A DNA stretch of 64,000 nucleotides from Microbacterium arabinogalactanolyticum (GCF_030268005.1 NZ_BRZC01000004.1:746926-810925), one strand, 5' to 3'. Positions 1 through 9,763 are shown, counted from the stretch's first letter. A program made the numbers and translations. Notes: a model not told the origin generated them from the letters alone.

Positions 1-834
1 CGACCATGCCGAGCAGGGCGAGCCGTAGGCGCGCTTGATGTAGTCCAGGCCCCACGCGATCTGCGTCGCCGCGTTCGTGCGCCAGTCCGCGCCTGCGGTG
101 GCCATCTTGCTGCCGGGCAGCGCCTGCGGGATGCCGGTCGCGCCGCTGGGGTTGTAGGCCTTGTAGTTCCAGCCGGACTCCTTGTTCCACAGGCTCGACA
201 GGCAGGAGAACTGGCCCGCGCCCCAGCCGTACTTGCTGGCGGCCATGGCACGCGCGGTGGCGCGCGCGCCGTCCGGGGTGTTCGCGGCGGCCAGCGCCGC
301 AGCGGCGACGCGCTGCTGCTCGGCGGCCTGCTCGGCGGCGATGCGCGCGGCCTCGGCCTGCTGGCGCGCGATCTCCGCGGCCTTGGCCTCCTTGGCCGCG
401 GTCAGCGACTCCTGCAGCGCGGCGGTGTCCCGCTGCACGAGCACGGTGCTCCGGACCACGTCATCGGTCATGTCAGCGAGCTGGTCGGAGCTCGGCTGCT
501 CGGCGCTCGACAGCACCTTCACATCGTGCATCAGGTCGGTGATCGCGACGTCCTTCAGCGTGGTCCCGGGCAGCACATCCGCCGACTCGGCCACGTGGTT
601 CAGCGCGACGGCGTTGTTCAGGGCGATCCTGCCGTCGCTCTCCGCCTGGGATGCCTTGTGGACATCGGCCTGCGAGGGGGCGGCGAGAGCGGGAGCGGCG
701 AGGATGCCGGTGGCCGCGGCTGCGGCGAGGACGGCGCCGACGGCGACGCCGACCAGCGGCTTGCGCATCGCGGAGCGGGCGGACACGGCGGCATGCACCC
801 GGCGGGACGCACGGGTGTGGAGGGTATGAGGCAT
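1..834 (-). CDS. Secreted cell-wall hydrolase, transglycosylase-like (partial)
   Basis: The gene starts with ATG at 834 and runs off the left edge, so its last residues are missing. A basic N-terminus is followed by a hydrophobic stretch (about residues 23-45) ending in an APALAAP-type signal peptidase site. Next comes an Ala/Glu/Lys/Gln-rich segment (about residues 130-180) that looks like a coiled coil. The C-terminus has YGWG, FSCLSSLWNKESGWNY and ATGIPQALPGSKMA, ending in DYIKRAYGSPCSAW. This is the arrangement of actinobacterial SLT/Rpf-like proteins that cleave peptidoglycan outside the cell. The Glu of KESGW is the likely catalytic acid. The exact subfamily cannot be fixed without the end of the gene. 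A leader of more than 200 nt precedes it. Confidence 0.85.
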   Translation of the reverse strand, partial: MPHTLHTRASRRVHAAVSARSAMRKPLVGVAVGAVLAAAAATGILAAPALAAPSQADVHKASQAESDGRIALNNAVALNHVAESADVLPGTTLKDVAITDLMHDVKVLSSAEQPSSDQLADMTDDVVRSTVLVQRDTAALQESLTAAKEAKAAEIARQQAEAARIAAEQAAEQQRVAAAALAAANTPDGARATARAMAASKYGWGAGQFSCLSSLWNKESGWNYKAYNPSGATGIPQALPGSKMATAGADWRTNAATQIAWGLDYIKRAYGSPCSAWS

Positions 835-1061
835 TCGGGTTTCGACTTTCGGGTCGTCGTCGGCCCGGAACCCGCGGAGGGCTTGCTCATCGGGAGCGGT
901 TTCCCGGGCACGAAGAACGAGTCTGCGCTCCCGTTCTGGACGGAACATGCCACGGACCTGGACATTCCGTGCCTGGTTCGTGGGAATCCCGGCTTCACGC
1001 TCCCAAGAAGATGTGTTATGCGTTCGTTACTTCGTCGTCGACGGCCCGCCGCGAAAAAGCG
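835..1061 (-). promoter_or_regulatory. Candidate structured 5' leader of the cell-wall hydrolase
   Basis: No gene is visible between the typA terminator and the hydrolase start. The stretch has mutually exclusive complementary blocks: CGGGAGCG at 891-898 can pair with CGCTCCCG at 926-933 or with CGCTCCC at 998-1004. Long leaders, including c-di-AMP (ydaO) riboswitches, are known before actinobacterial Rpf-type genes. I cannot match the ydaO consensus by eye, so the type is open. Confidence 0.35.
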
Positions 1062-1087
1062 AAGGCCCCGGTCGGAACCGGGGCCTT
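1062..1087 (-). terminator. Intrinsic terminator of typA
   Basis: A perfect 11-bp stem (AAGGCCCCGGT / ACCGGGGCCTT, loop CGGA) lies 20 nt past the typA stop. On the minus strand it is soon followed by CGCTTTTTCGC, which supplies a short T-tract. Confidence 0.9.
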
Positions 1088-1107
1088 CGGGTGGATCGGA
1101 ACGCGCG

Positions 1108-3018
1108 TCAGGCGTTGGCGTCCTGACGCTTCAGGCGCGATGCCTCACGACCGCGGACGGTCTGGTCCAGGATCACCTTGCGGATGCGGACGGCATCCGG
1201 GGTGACCTCGACGCACTCGTCCTCGCGGGCGAACTCGAGGGACTCCTCCAGCGACAGGATGCGCGGCGGGGTCATCGACTCGAACGTGTCGGCCGTGGAG
1301 GAGCGCATGTTGGTGAGCTTCTTCTCCTTGGTGATGTTCACGTCCATGTCGTCGGCGCGCGAGTTCTCGCCCACGACCATGCCCTCGTAGACCTCTTCGG
1401 TGGGACGCACGAAGAACGACATGCGCTCCTGCAGGGCGATCATGGCGAACGGGGTGGCCACGCCGGCGCGGTCCGCGACGATCGAGCCGTTCTGGCGGGC
1501 CACGATGGACCCGGCCCACTCGTCGTAGCCGTGCGAGATCGCGTTCGCGATGCCGGTGCCGCGGGTGATCGAGAGGAACTCGGTGCGGAAGCCGATCAGA
1601 CCGCGCGAGGGCACGATGAACTCCATGCGGATCCAGCCGGTGCCGTGGTTGATCATGTTGTCCATGCGGCCGCGGCGGTTCGCCATCAGCTGGGTCACGG
1701 CACCGAGGTGCTCCTCCGGGACGTCGACCGTGAGGTGCTCGTAGGGCTCGTGCACCTTGCCGTCGATCTTGCGGGTGACGACCTGCGGCTTGCCGACCGT
1801 GAGCTCGAAGCCCTCGCGGCGCATGTTCTCGACCAGGATGGCGAGCTGCAGCTCACCGCGGCCCTGCACCTCCCAGGCATCCGGACGGCCGATGTCGTTC
1901 ACGCGGATCGAGACGTTACCGATGAGCTCGCGGTCCAGACGGTCCTTCACCATGCGGGCGGTGAGCTTGTGGCCCTTGACCTTGCCGACCAGCGGCGAGG
2001 TGTTGGTGCCGATCGTCATCGAGATCGACGGCTCGTCGACCGTGATCTGCGGCAGCGGGCGCACGTCCTCGGGGTCGGCGATGGTCTCGCCGATCATGAT
2101 GTCGGCGAAGCCGGCGATCACGGCGATGTCGCCGGGGCCGGCGGACTCGGCCGGGTAGCGCTCCAGCGCCTTGGTCATCAGCAGCTCGGTGATACGCGCG
2201 TTCTGCGTGGTGCCGTCCTGGCGCACCCAGGCGACGGTCTGACCCTTCTTCAGCGTGCCGTTGAAGACGCGCAGCAGCGCGAGGCGGCCGAGGAAGGACG
2301 AGGAGTCGAGGTTGGTGACCCACGCCTGCAGCGGGGCCTCGTCGTCGTAGGACGGTGCGGGCACGTGCTCGAGGATCGCCTCGAAGAGCGGCTCGAGGTC
2401 GTCGTTGTCGGGCAGGTCGCCGTTGGCGGGACGGGTGCGGGATGCCGCGCCGGCACGGCCGGAGGCGTACACGACCGGGACGTCCAGCAGGGCGTCGACA
2501 TCGAGGTCGGGCACGTCGTCGACCAGGTCGGATGCCAGGCCCAGCAGCAGGTCCTGCGCCTCGGCCTCGACCTCGGCGATGCGCGCGTCGGCGCGGTCGG
2601 TCTTGTTGACCAGCAGGATGACGGGGAGCTTGGCCTCGAGCGCCTTGCGCAGCACGAAGCGGGTCTGCGGCAGCGGGCCCTCGGAGGCGTCCACCAGCAG
2701 CACGACGCCGTCGACCATGGACAGCGCGCGCTCGACCTCGCCACCGAAGTCGGCGTGGCCGGGGGTGTCGACGACGTTGATCGTCACCGGGGTCTCGCTG
2801 TGCTTGCCCTTGTAGGTGATCGCCGTGTTCTTGGCGAGGATCGTGATGCCCTTCTCACGCTCCAGGTCGTTGGAGTCCATCGCGCGCTCTTCGACGTGCG
2901 CGTGCTCGCCGAACGAGCCCGTCTGGCGGAGCATGGCGTCGACGAGGGTGGTCTTGCCGTGGTCGACGTGTGCGACGATCGCGACGTTTCGGAGGTCAGA
3001 GCGGAGGGCGTGCGCCAT
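1108..3018 (-). CDS. typA: Ribosome-associated translational GTPase TypA/BipA
   Basis: The protein has 636 residues, the usual length. It is a translation factor of the EF-G/LepA class that binds the ribosome under stress or cold and aids 50S assembly. GTPase motifs are intact: AHVDHGKT (residues 16-23), DTPGH (84-88) and NKTD (138-141). The switch I region has the TypA-type EREKGITI. The C-terminal half reads as the EF-G-like domains plus the TypA-specific domain ([28 protein letters not shown]). It is a single gene with its own terminator downstream. The start is supported by AGGACC upstream and by the family's N-terminus. Confidence 0.97.
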   Translation of the reverse strand: MAHALRSDLRNVAIVAHVDHGKTTLVDAMLRQTGSFGEHAHVEERAMDSNDLEREKGITILAKNTAITYKGKHSETPVTINVVDTPGHADFGGEVERALSMVDGVVLLVDASEGPLPQTRFVLRKALEAKLPVILLVNKTDRADARIAEVEAEAQDLLLGLASDLVDDVPDLDVDALLDVPVVYASGRAGAASRTRPANGDLPDNDDLEPLFEAILEHVPAPSYDDEAPLQAWVTNLDSSSFLGRLALLRVFNGTLKKGQTVAWVRQDGTTQNARITELLMTKALERYPAESAGPGDIAVIAGFADIMIGETIADPEDVRPLPQITVDEPSISMTIGTNTSPLVGKVKGHKLTARMVKDRLDRELIGNVSIRVNDIGRPDAWEVQGRGELQLAILVENMRREGFELTVGKPQVVTRKIDGKVHEPYEHLTVDVPEEHLGAVTQLMANRRGRMDNMINHGTGWIRMEFIVPSRGLIGFRTEFLSITRGTGIANAISHGYDEWAGSIVARQNGSIVADRAGVATPFAMIALQERMSFFVRPTEEVYEGMVVGENSRADDMDVNITKEKKLTNMRSSTADTFESMTPPRILSLEESLEFAREDECVEVTPDAVRIRKVILDQTVRGREASRLKRQDANA

Positions 3019-3111
3019 TCAAAGGTCCTAAGAAGGTGGGATTTGTGCGCCGGGATGCCGACGTTCCAGGATAGCGCACGCCATCAGCACCTTCCTGAAG
3101 GCCCGGTCAGG

Positions 3112-5700
3112 CTAGCGGGTGAACACCTGACGACGACGGTCCGGCCACTCGACCTCGACGCGGATGCCGTCGAAACGCGCCCACGGGTGGTCGAGCACGT
3201 CCCGCGCGTGCAGCTCGGCGGCATCCATCCGCGTGACCCAGTGCGCACGCCCGCCGGACGGCTCGTAGCGGAAGCCGCCGTCGGCCGTGAGCAGGCTCTT
3301 GCTCTCGTGGAAGTCGTCCCAGGAGAGCAGCCAGCGCCCGTCGTACATGCCGTTGTACACCCGCACGGTCGCGCGTCGCACGGCCGGCGCGCCGAGGGCG
3401 GGAGCGACCGACGCCCAGTCCGTGCGGCGCACGGCGGGCAGCAGCGAGGCGCTCTCCCAGAGCGGTGACGGATCGTCCTCGCGACCCGTCACGACGTCGA
3501 GCCAGCGGCGGGGCCTGCTCACGCCGACGTAGAGCAGTCGTCGCTCCGCGGTGAGGATCGAGGCGAAGGAGTCGCCGAACACGCGGCCTAGCTGCCACGT
3601 CGGATGCACGTGCGGGAACGCCCATCCGGCCACGCCCACCAGGATCACCGCATCCGCCTCCCGGCCCTTGTAGGAGTGGATGGTGCCGACGTCGCAGCGC
3701 GCGACGGCATCCGTCGGCACGACCCGCCCAAGGCCCGCGACGGCGCGCTCCGCGACCTCGCGGGTTCGCGCCAGCACGGCCACCGTGCGCCCGTTTCCGA
3801 GGTGCTCCTTCACCAGTCGCAGCACGGCGGACGTCGACGGACGGCCGAGCCGCTCCTCCTCGGGCGTCGGCTCGAAGCCGTCCATCCCGAACTGCCTGAT
3901 GCGGCCTGTGAGGTCCGCCGTCGCCCTGGCCGGTCTGCCGCGCCCGGCCATGACGCTGTTGCCGACGTCGACGATGTCGGCGCTGGACCGCTGATTCCCC
4001 AGCATCCGCAGTCGGATCGCTCCCGGGAAGCGGGCGGTGAAGTCTGCGAAGTACTCGGTCGACGACCCGGCGAACTCGTTGATGGCCTGCCAGTCGTCGC
4101 CGACGGCCATGACCCTCGCCCGGGGCGCCTGGCCGAGCACGGCCTGGATCAGGGCGTCGAAGCGCGGCGTGAAGTCCTGGAACTCATCGATGACGATGTG
4201 CGTGATCGCGCGGACGTCGCCGCTGCGGCCACCACCGGAGAAGTCGGTCAGCCCCTCCCCGACCCGCGCAGCCGCGCGCCAGACGATCCCGGGGAAGTCC
4301 TCTTCCTGAGCTTCGGCGAGCGCCTGCACGTAGAGGTCGAGCATCCGGGCGCCGAGCTCGATCGCCCCTCGACGGGACTCGTCCCCGTCGCGCAGCTGCC
4401 ACTCCCGCAGCAGGTCCGCGCCGCTCCACATGCGCTGCCGCGCCCGCATCACGATCTGCGTGATCGCCCGCAGCAGCCTCTCGCCGATCGATCCCCGGAT
4501 CGCCTCCCAGAGGCGGTCGTCCATCTCGGCGGTCGGCACGCCCGCCGAGCGGAGATCCCGGCGCAGACGCTCCTCGAACCCGCTCGCCGCCGTGGTCCGC
4601 TCGTCGTAGCGCAGGTCGGCGGAGAACGGGCGGCGCGGATCGGTGATGGCGATCCGCAGCCGTGACCCGCCATCCGCGTCGAGCAGCTCGAAGACGGAGC
4701 TGCTGCGGTGGAACCGGAAGTCGCGCCCATCGCTGCCCAGCCCGCTGCGCAGCAGGGCGTCGGCGATGCTCTGCGCGGCACGGCTCGGAAGCGCATCGCC
4801 GCGCAGGCTCCAGTACCTGGCGCCCGACTCGCCGTCGGCGTCCGCCCGCACGAACGACAGCACCAGTTCCCGCATCTCGTCCTGCGACGCCGGGTCGTGC
4901 CACAGGGATCGCACGATCTCCTCGACGCGCCGATCCGCGTCGTCGGCGAGAACACGTTCCGCCGGACGGACCAGGCGGTAGGCGAGCGCGTCCAGCGTCA
5001 TGATGTGCGGCTGCGCGTCCACCGGCAGCCACTCCCCCGCGCGGCGCCGCAGATCCGCGGCTGCGGCGCTGTTGAACGCGAGCATCAGGATCTCGTCGGG
5101 CCGTACACCGCGCCGCTCGATCAGGTAGGCGGCGCGGGCGATCATGGTCGTGGTCTTCCCGCTCCCGGCGCGGGCCTCGACGAGCGCATGCCCGTGAGTC
5201 GTGCCGATCACGGCCGCCTGTTCGGGAGTGGGCCGGAATTCCGGATGCTCCTCACGGGCCCACTCGAGAACGGCGTCCCCGACCGGTGCCTCCGGCTGCG
5301 GTGCGGGCGTCGCGTGCGTCGCGTGCGACGTCGGTGCGGGCGTCGCGTGCGACGTCGATCTCCGCACGCCGGCGAGCAGGCTGCTGTCGCGGAACGTTCG
5401 CGCCTTGGCGATCGTCGGTGCGGAGTCCTTCGCGACGCGGGCGACGTTCTCGGCCAGCGCGCGCCACTGCCGCTCGGTCATGGCGGCGTGCAGGTCGGTC
5501 AGCAGCTCGCGCTCGACGTCCGAACGCGCGGCGGCGACGTGATCGGCGACCACGGAGGGCAGGAACCACGTCTGGTACCAGGCCGACTTCTCGTCGTAGT
5601 CCCGCCACGTCGCGAGCAGAGCGCGAAGCACCACCACCGACCTCGGCGCGGGAGCGGGTGCTGTGCCGCCGCTCGCGGCGCGTCGTGTCGTGCTCGTCAT
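3112..5700 (-). CDS. UvrD/Rep-family superfamily 1 DNA helicase
   Basis: This 862-residue protein has all the main SF1A motifs: Walker A ARAGSGKTT (176-184), Walker B VIDEFQDF (near 502), motif III VGDDWQAINEFAGSS, motif V TIHSYKGREADAV (near 672) and motif VI VGVSRPRRW (near 725). The family unwinds DNA 3'-5' in repair and replication restart. About 150 residues precede the Q-motif and carry a low-complexity SHATPAP-type linker (about 116-135). That N-terminal region resembles HelD-like (helicase IV) architecture more than UvrD itself, so I do not assign pcrA/uvrD. Past residue 730 there is a family-specific C-terminus with many Trp and Arg. It stands alone, divergent from the CPBP gene with 41 bp between starts. 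Confidence 0.9.
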   Translation of the reverse strand: MTSTTRRAASGGTAPAPAPRSVVVLRALLATWRDYDEKSAWYQTWFLPSVVADHVAAARSDVERELLTDLHAAMTERQWRALAENVARVAKDSAPTIAKARTFRDSSLLAGVRRSTSHATPAPTSHATHATPAPQPEAPVGDAVLEWAREEHPEFRPTPEQAAVIGTTHGHALVEARAGSGKTTTMIARAAYLIERRGVRPDEILMLAFNSAAAADLRRRAGEWLPVDAQPHIMTLDALAYRLVRPAERVLADDADRRVEEIVRSLWHDPASQDEMRELVLSFVRADADGESGARYWSLRGDALPSRAAQSIADALLRSGLGSDGRDFRFHRSSSVFELLDADGGSRLRIAITDPRRPFSADLRYDERTTAASGFEERLRRDLRSAGVPTAEMDDRLWEAIRGSIGERLLRAITQIVMRARQRMWSGADLLREWQLRDGDESRRGAIELGARMLDLYVQALAEAQEEDFPGIVWRAAARVGEGLTDFSGGGRSGDVRAITHIVIDEFQDFTPRFDALIQAVLGQAPRARVMAVGDDWQAINEFAGSSTEYFADFTARFPGAIRLRMLGNQRSSADIVDVGNSVMAGRGRPARATADLTGRIRQFGMDGFEPTPEEERLGRPSTSAVLRLVKEHLGNGRTVAVLARTREVAERAVAGLGRVVPTDAVARCDVGTIHSYKGREADAVILVGVAGWAFPHVHPTWQLGRVFGDSFASILTAERRLLYVGVSRPRRWLDVVTGREDDPSPLWESASLLPAVRRTDWASVAPALGAPAVRRATVRVYNGMYDGRWLLSWDDFHESKSLLTADGGFRYEPSGGRAHWVTRMDAAELHARDVLDHPWARFDGIRVEVEWPDRRRQVFTR
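5300..5357. repeat. Short tandem repeat inside the helicase linker
   Basis: Two copies of a 25-bp unit beginning GGTGCGGGCGTCGCGTGCG, the first with a 9-bp internal duplication. They encode the repeated TSHATPAP/THATPAP linker. The array is in frame and is likely length-variable between strains. Confidence 0.75.
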
Positions 5701-5729
5701 TCCTCGGTCAAGCCTACTGACGCACTGGG

Positions 5730-5735
5730 TAGCAT
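5730..5735 (+). promoter_or_regulatory. -10 box of a leaderless gene (CPBP)
   Basis: TAGCAT ends 6 nt before the ATG at 5742, which puts the predicted transcription start on the start codon. No Shine-Dalgarno sequence is present. Confidence 0.6.
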
Positions 5736-5741
5736 CTGGCT

Positions 5742-6539
5742 ATGCCCGCTGCCAGAATCCTGCCGTCCGTCGAGCCCGTCCCCGGCCGCACGCGACTGTG
5801 GTGGGAGATCGGCATCGTGCTCGCACTCGGCCTCGGGCAGTCCGCGATCTACTCGATCGTGCAGCTGGCCTACCGGCTCACCGACAGCACTCCCCTGGCG
5901 GACCAGACGACCACGCTGAACCCGTCGCGCAGCGACAGGGAGGCCTTCGACCTCATCTACCAGCTGCTCTCGATCGGGTTCGCGATCGTGCCCGCCCTGC
6001 TGGTCTGCTTCCTGCTCTGGCGTTCCCGGCGCCCGCACCTGCAGGCGCTGGGCCTGGACGGCCGGCGCTACGGGCGCGACACCGGCTGGGGCGTCCTGCT
6101 GGTGCTGGCCATCGGCATCCCCGGCATCGGCCTTTATCTGCTGGGTCGGGCGCTCGGGCTCTTCGTCGCGGTCGACCCGGGTGGGCTCGCCGCGCACTGG
6201 TGGACGGTGCCGATCCTGCTGCTCTCGGCCGCGCGGGCCTCGATCCAGGAGGAATTCGTGGTGCTCGGCTACCTGTTCGCCCGGCTGCGGCAGCTGGGCT
6301 GGGGAACCTGGCCGATCATCGTCGCCACCAGCGTGCTCCGCGCCAGCTACCACCTGTACCAGGGTCCGGGCGCGTTCATCGGCAACTTCGCGATGGGGAT
6401 GCTGTTCGGCTGGCTCTTCGCCCGCACCGGGCGCCTCATGCCGTTCCTGGTCGCCCACTTCCTCATCGACGCCGCGGCGTTCGTCGGCTATCCGTGGGCG
6501 GCTGCGACGTGGCCGGCCCTGTTCGGGCTGCCCGGCTAG
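5742..6539 (+). CDS. CPBP-family intramembrane glutamic endopeptidase
   Basis: The 265-residue membrane protein has about seven hydrophobic segments. The CPBP/Abi motifs are visible: the paired glutamates in SIQEEFVVLGY (E170, E171), an Arg-containing stretch after them (FARLRQLG), and a second-motif His in HFLID (about residue 239). The family includes CAAX proteases and bacteriocin self-immunity proteins, acting within the membrane. The substrate is unknown. It is divergent from the helicase and convergent with the PH-domain gene, so there is no operon to suggest a role. The -10 box directly before the ATG supports leaderless expression. Confidence 0.85.
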   Translation: MPAARILPSVEPVPGRTRLWWEIGIVLALGLGQSAIYSIVQLAYRLTDSTPLADQTTTLNPSRSDREAFDLIYQLLSIGFAIVPALLVCFLLWRSRRPHLQALGLDGRRYGRDTGWGVLLVLAIGIPGIGLYLLGRALGLFVAVDPGGLAAHWWTVPILLLSAARASIQEEFVVLGYLFARLRQLGWGTWPIIVATSVLRASYHLYQGPGAFIGNFAMGMLFGWLFARTGRLMPFLVAHFLIDAAAFVGYPWAAATWPALFGLPG

Positions 6540-6576
6540 CAGCCCGTCGGGGTCAGCGTCTGGCGGCCCGTCGTGG

Positions 6577-7152
6577 TCAGCGGGTGACGGAGATCGAGAC
6601 CGCGGCCCACACCGCGATCACGAGCAGGGCGCCGAGGGCCGGCCAGTCCCAGCTGCGGCGGATCGGAGCATCGGCATCCTGTCGCCCCGCCTTCCAGCGA
6701 CTGCGGATGTCGGCGAGCTCGCGCACGCCGGACGGCGGCTTCACGCCCTCCACATCCCGCTCGCGGGCGGTCTGCCGACGAGGCCGGGAACGTGCAGGAC
6801 CGCCCATCGCGGTGGCCTTCGACCCGTCGTCGAGCGAGAACTCCAGCTGCCAGCGGAAGTCGACGTCCTTCACGTGCGCCCAGCCGAAGCTGATCCGGCG
6901 CAGCAGGTTCTGCATGGTCACGCCATGCTCGTCCAGGCGCAGCAGCGAGGCCGCGGACGCCGCGTAGACGACCCACAGCGCCAGAAGCACCCAGGGGGCG
7001 AGCAGCATCATCTGCCCGAACCCGGCGCGCACGGCGGCGTCGATGAGCAGGTACGCGACCACGAGCGCCGAGATCGCGAGGAAGACGAGTCCCGTCCACG
7101 CACGGTAGGTGCGCGGACGGGACTCGTTGGTCTCCTTGTCAGGAGAGCTCAC
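6577..7152 (-). CDS. PH-domain-containing membrane protein
   Basis: The GTG start at 7152 overlaps the stop of the preceding ATPase gene (GTGA), so I chose it over the much longer open frame upstream, which is a shadow of the ATPase. The 191-residue protein has two N-terminal membrane segments (about 20-65), a small beta-rich region with LLRLDEHGVTMQNLLRRISFGW that looks like a bacterial PH domain (PF10756-like), a basic linker, and a C-terminal membrane segment. The family's function is poorly known. Translational coupling to the peptide transporter suggests co-expression but does not show a shared role. Confidence 0.75.
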   Translation of the reverse strand: MSSPDKETNESRPRTYRAWTGLVFLAISALVVAYLLIDAAVRAGFGQMMLLAPWVLLALWVVYAASAASLLRLDEHGVTMQNLLRRISFGWAHVKDVDFRWQLEFSLDDGSKATAMGGPARSRPRRQTARERDVEGVKPPSGVRELADIRSRWKAGRQDADAPIRRSWDWPALGALLVIAVWAAVSISVTR

Positions 7153-8825
7153 AGGCCGCCCCCGCCGAGCTGGATGGAGGCTCCGGGAATGGCTTCGAGC
7201 AGACGCTGGGTGTACTCCTGCTGCGGGTTCGCGAAGATCTCGTCGACGCTGCCCTTCTCGACCAGCTTGCCCTTCTCCATCACGGCCACCAGGTCGCTGG
7301 AGACGCGCACCACCGCGAGGTCGTGCGTGATGAACAGATAGGTCAGCTGCAGTTCGCTCTGCAGCTCGGCGAGCAGCTTCAGGATCTGCGCCTGCACGAG
7401 CACATCGAGCGCCGAGACGGCCTCGTCGAGCACGACCACGTCGGGCTTGAGCGCCAGCGCGCGCGCAATGGCCACGCGCTGACGCTGACCGCCGGACAGC
7501 TCGTTCGGGTAGCGCGAGACGACCTCGCTCGGCAGTGCGACCTGCTCCAGCAGCTCGAGCACGCGCTCGCGCCGCGAGGACTGGTCGCCCACGCCGTGCA
7601 CGACCATCGGCTCTGCGATGGTGTTGCCGATGTTGCGCAGCGGATCCATCGATCCGTACGGGTCCTGGAACACCGGCTGCATCCGCCGCCGCAGCGCGAA
7701 CGACTGCGCGTTCGACAGGTGCGACACCTCCTCGCCCGCGACCTCGATCGTGCCGGAGGTCACGGACTCGAGCTTGAGCACCATCCGCGCGACCGTGGTC
7801 TTGCCCGAACCGGACTCGCCCACGAGCGCGAGCGTCTTGCCCCGGGGGATGTCGAAGCTGACGTCGTCGACAGCGCGGAACAGCTCGCTGCGGAAACCGC
7901 CCTGCCGGATCTTGAAGTCCTTCGTCAGCCCGGCCACGCGCACCATGGTGGGCGCGTCCGCCAGCGACTCCTCGGTCTGGATGCCGTGCTCGGTCACCTC
8001 GGCCTGGATCCGCTGCGAGGCGATGCTCGGAGCGGCAGCGACCAGGCGCTTGGTGTACGGATGCCGTGGATCCTCGAGGATCTCGCGGCTGGGACCGGCC
8101 TCGACGATCTCGCCCTGGTTCATCACGATGATCCGGGAGGCGCGCTCGGCGGCCAGGCCCAGGTCGTGCGTGATGAGCAGCACCGAGGTGCCGCGATCCC
8201 GCGTGAGGCTCGCCATGTGGTCGAGGATCACGCGCTGCACGGTGACGTCCAGCGCCGAGGTGGGCTCGTCCGCGATGAGCAGACGCGGATCGGCCGCGAG
8301 GCCGATGCCGATCAGCGCACGCTGGCGCATGCCTCCCGAGAACTGGTGGGGGAACTGGTGCAGGCGCCTCTCGGCATCCGCCAGACCCGCCTGCTGCAGC
8401 ACCTCGATCGCGCGGCGCTTGACCTCGGCCCTGCCCTGGGCGATGCCGTTGGCGCGGATCGCCTCCTTGACCTGGAAGCCGATGCTCCACACCGGGTTGA
8501 GGTTCGACATCGGGTCCTGCGGGACGAAGCCGATGTCCCGGCCGCGCAGGTGCTCCATCTCACGGCGGCCGAGCTTGGTCAGCTCGCGTCCGTCCATGAC
8601 GATCGACCCGCCCGTCACCTTGCCGGTGCCGGGAAGCAGGTTGACGATGGCCGCCGCGGTCGTGGACTTGCCGGAGCCCGACTCGCCCACGATGGCCACG
8701 GTCTCGCCGGGGAAGATGTCGAAGCTCACGCCGTGCAGCACCTCGCGCACGCCGTGCTGGCCGCGGAACGCGACCTTCAGGTCGCGGATGCTGACCAGCG
8801 GCTCCTGATCGATCGAAGCGTTCAT
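7149..8825 (-). CDS. Peptide ABC transporter, fused double ATP-binding protein (DppD-DppF type)
   Basis: The ATG at 8825 overlaps the stop of the upstream permease (ATGA). The 558-residue protein has two complete nucleotide-binding domains. The first has GESGSGKST (47-55), signature FSGGMRQR and Walker B LLIADEPTSALD. The second has GESGSGKTT (near 337), signature LSGGQRQRVAIARAL and VVVLDEAVSALD. Each is followed by the oligopeptide-type C-terminal extension (HPYTKRL; QEYTQRLLEAIP). Fusions of DppD and DppF are common in Actinobacteria. It energises uptake through the two permeases encoded just upstream. Confidence 0.95.
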   Translation of the reverse strand: MNASIDQEPLVSIRDLKVAFRGQHGVREVLHGVSFDIFPGETVAIVGESGSGKSTTAAAIVNLLPGTGKVTGGSIVMDGRELTKLGRREMEHLRGRDIGFVPQDPMSNLNPVWSIGFQVKEAIRANGIAQGRAEVKRRAIEVLQQAGLADAERRLHQFPHQFSGGMRQRALIGIGLAADPRLLIADEPTSALDVTVQRVILDHMASLTRDRGTSVLLITHDLGLAAERASRIIVMNQGEIVEAGPSREILEDPRHPYTKRLVAAAPSIASQRIQAEVTEHGIQTEESLADAPTMVRVAGLTKDFKIRQGGFRSELFRAVDDVSFDIPRGKTLALVGESGSGKTTVARMVLKLESVTSGTIEVAGEEVSHLSNAQSFALRRRMQPVFQDPYGSMDPLRNIGNTIAEPMVVHGVGDQSSRRERVLELLEQVALPSEVVSRYPNELSGGQRQRVAIARALALKPDVVVLDEAVSALDVLVQAQILKLLAELQSELQLTYLFITHDLAVVRVSSDLVAVMEKGKLVEKGSVDEIFANPQQEYTQRLLEAIPGASIQLGGGGL

Positions 8826-9763
8826 CGGGTGGCCCTCGCCTTCGGGTCCATGGCGTCTCGGAGGAGCTCGCCCAGCACGACGAACGACAGCACGGCCGTC
8901 GTCAGCGCGATCGACGGGTAGATCAGTGACATCGGGGCGACCCGCAGCGTCGATTGAGCGCGGCTGATGTCGGCACCCCAGGACATCGTCTCCGTGCCGA
9001 GACCGACACCGAGGAACGCCAGGGTCGACTCCGCCACGATGCCGCCCGCCAGGGCGAGCGTGCCGAGCACGATCAGCGGCGCGATGGCGTTGGGCACGAC
9101 GTGAGCCATCAGGGTGCTGAACTTCGAGCGCCCGACGGCCTTGGACGCCGTGATGAACTCCGCCTGCCGCACCCGCATCACCTCGGCGCGGACCACGCGT
9201 GCGGTGGCCGCCCACGCGAACCCGCCGATCGCGAGCGACAGCGTGAAGACGTTGCGGTACTTCTCGAACACCGTCATCACGACCACGGCGGCCAGGATGT
9301 AGGGGATCGAGAAGAACATGTCACCGATGCGCGAGAGCAGCGAGTCGACCCAGCCGCCGTAGTAGCCGGAGATCGTGCCCATGATCCATCCGATGCCCGA
9401 GCCGATGATCGTGGACAGCAGACCCACGCTCAGCGAGGTGCTCGCGCCGTGCACGATGCGGGAGAACACATCGCAGCCCTGGAACGTGAAGCCCAGGAGG
9501 TGCCCTTCAGTCGGCCCCTTGTTGGAGTTCTCCAGGTGACAGAGGTTGTCCGGAGGCACCTGTGTGAACAGCGTCGGCCACGCGGCCATCAGCAGCAGCA
9601 GAGCCACGAACGCCAGCGAGATCCAGAACAGCGGGCGACGTCGCAGGTCGTACCAGGCATCGCGCCACAGGTTGGAGGGCTTGCCGCTGACGCGCACGGC
9701 GTCGGTGGGCAGCTGCTCCGTGGTGACGGGGGCGACATAGCGCCGGGACAACGGGTCAGACAT
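8822..9763 (-). CDS. Peptide ABC transporter permease (DppC type)
   Basis: The 313-residue inner-membrane protein has a first membrane segment at about 47-67, a large extracytoplasmic loop with FTFQGCDVFSRIVHG, and five further segments. The EAA-like coupling loop (KAVGRSKFSTLMAHVVPNAIAPL) contacts the ATPase. This layout is typical of DppC/OppC. It overlaps the ATPase gene by 4 bp and the DppB-type gene by 8 bp, so the three are translated as a unit. Confidence 0.94.
   Translation of the reverse strand: MSDPLSRRYVAPVTTEQLPTDAVRVSGKPSNLWRDAWYDLRRRPLFWISLAFVALLLLMAAWPTLFTQVPPDNLCHLENSNKGPTEGHLLGFTFQGCDVFSRIVHGASTSLSVGLLSTIIGSGIGWIMGTISGYYGGWVDSLLSRIGDMFFSIPYILAAVVVMTVFEKYRNVFTLSLAIGGFAWAATARVVRAEVMRVRQAEFITASKAVGRSKFSTLMAHVVPNAIAPLIVLGTLALAGGIVAESTLAFLGVGLGTETMSWGADISRAQSTLRVAPMSLIYPSIALTTAVLSFVVLGELLRDAMDPKARATR

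Noticed and set aside
526..3468. A 980-codon open frame on the plus strand over typA
   Set aside because: It is antisense to typA and the hydrolase; it is a by-product of high GC in the third codon position and has no recognisable domain.
8826..9215. N-terminal extension of the double ATPase
   Set aside because: The in-frame extension lies over the permease gene; the ATG at 8825 gives the ATGA overlap and the family's normal N-terminus.
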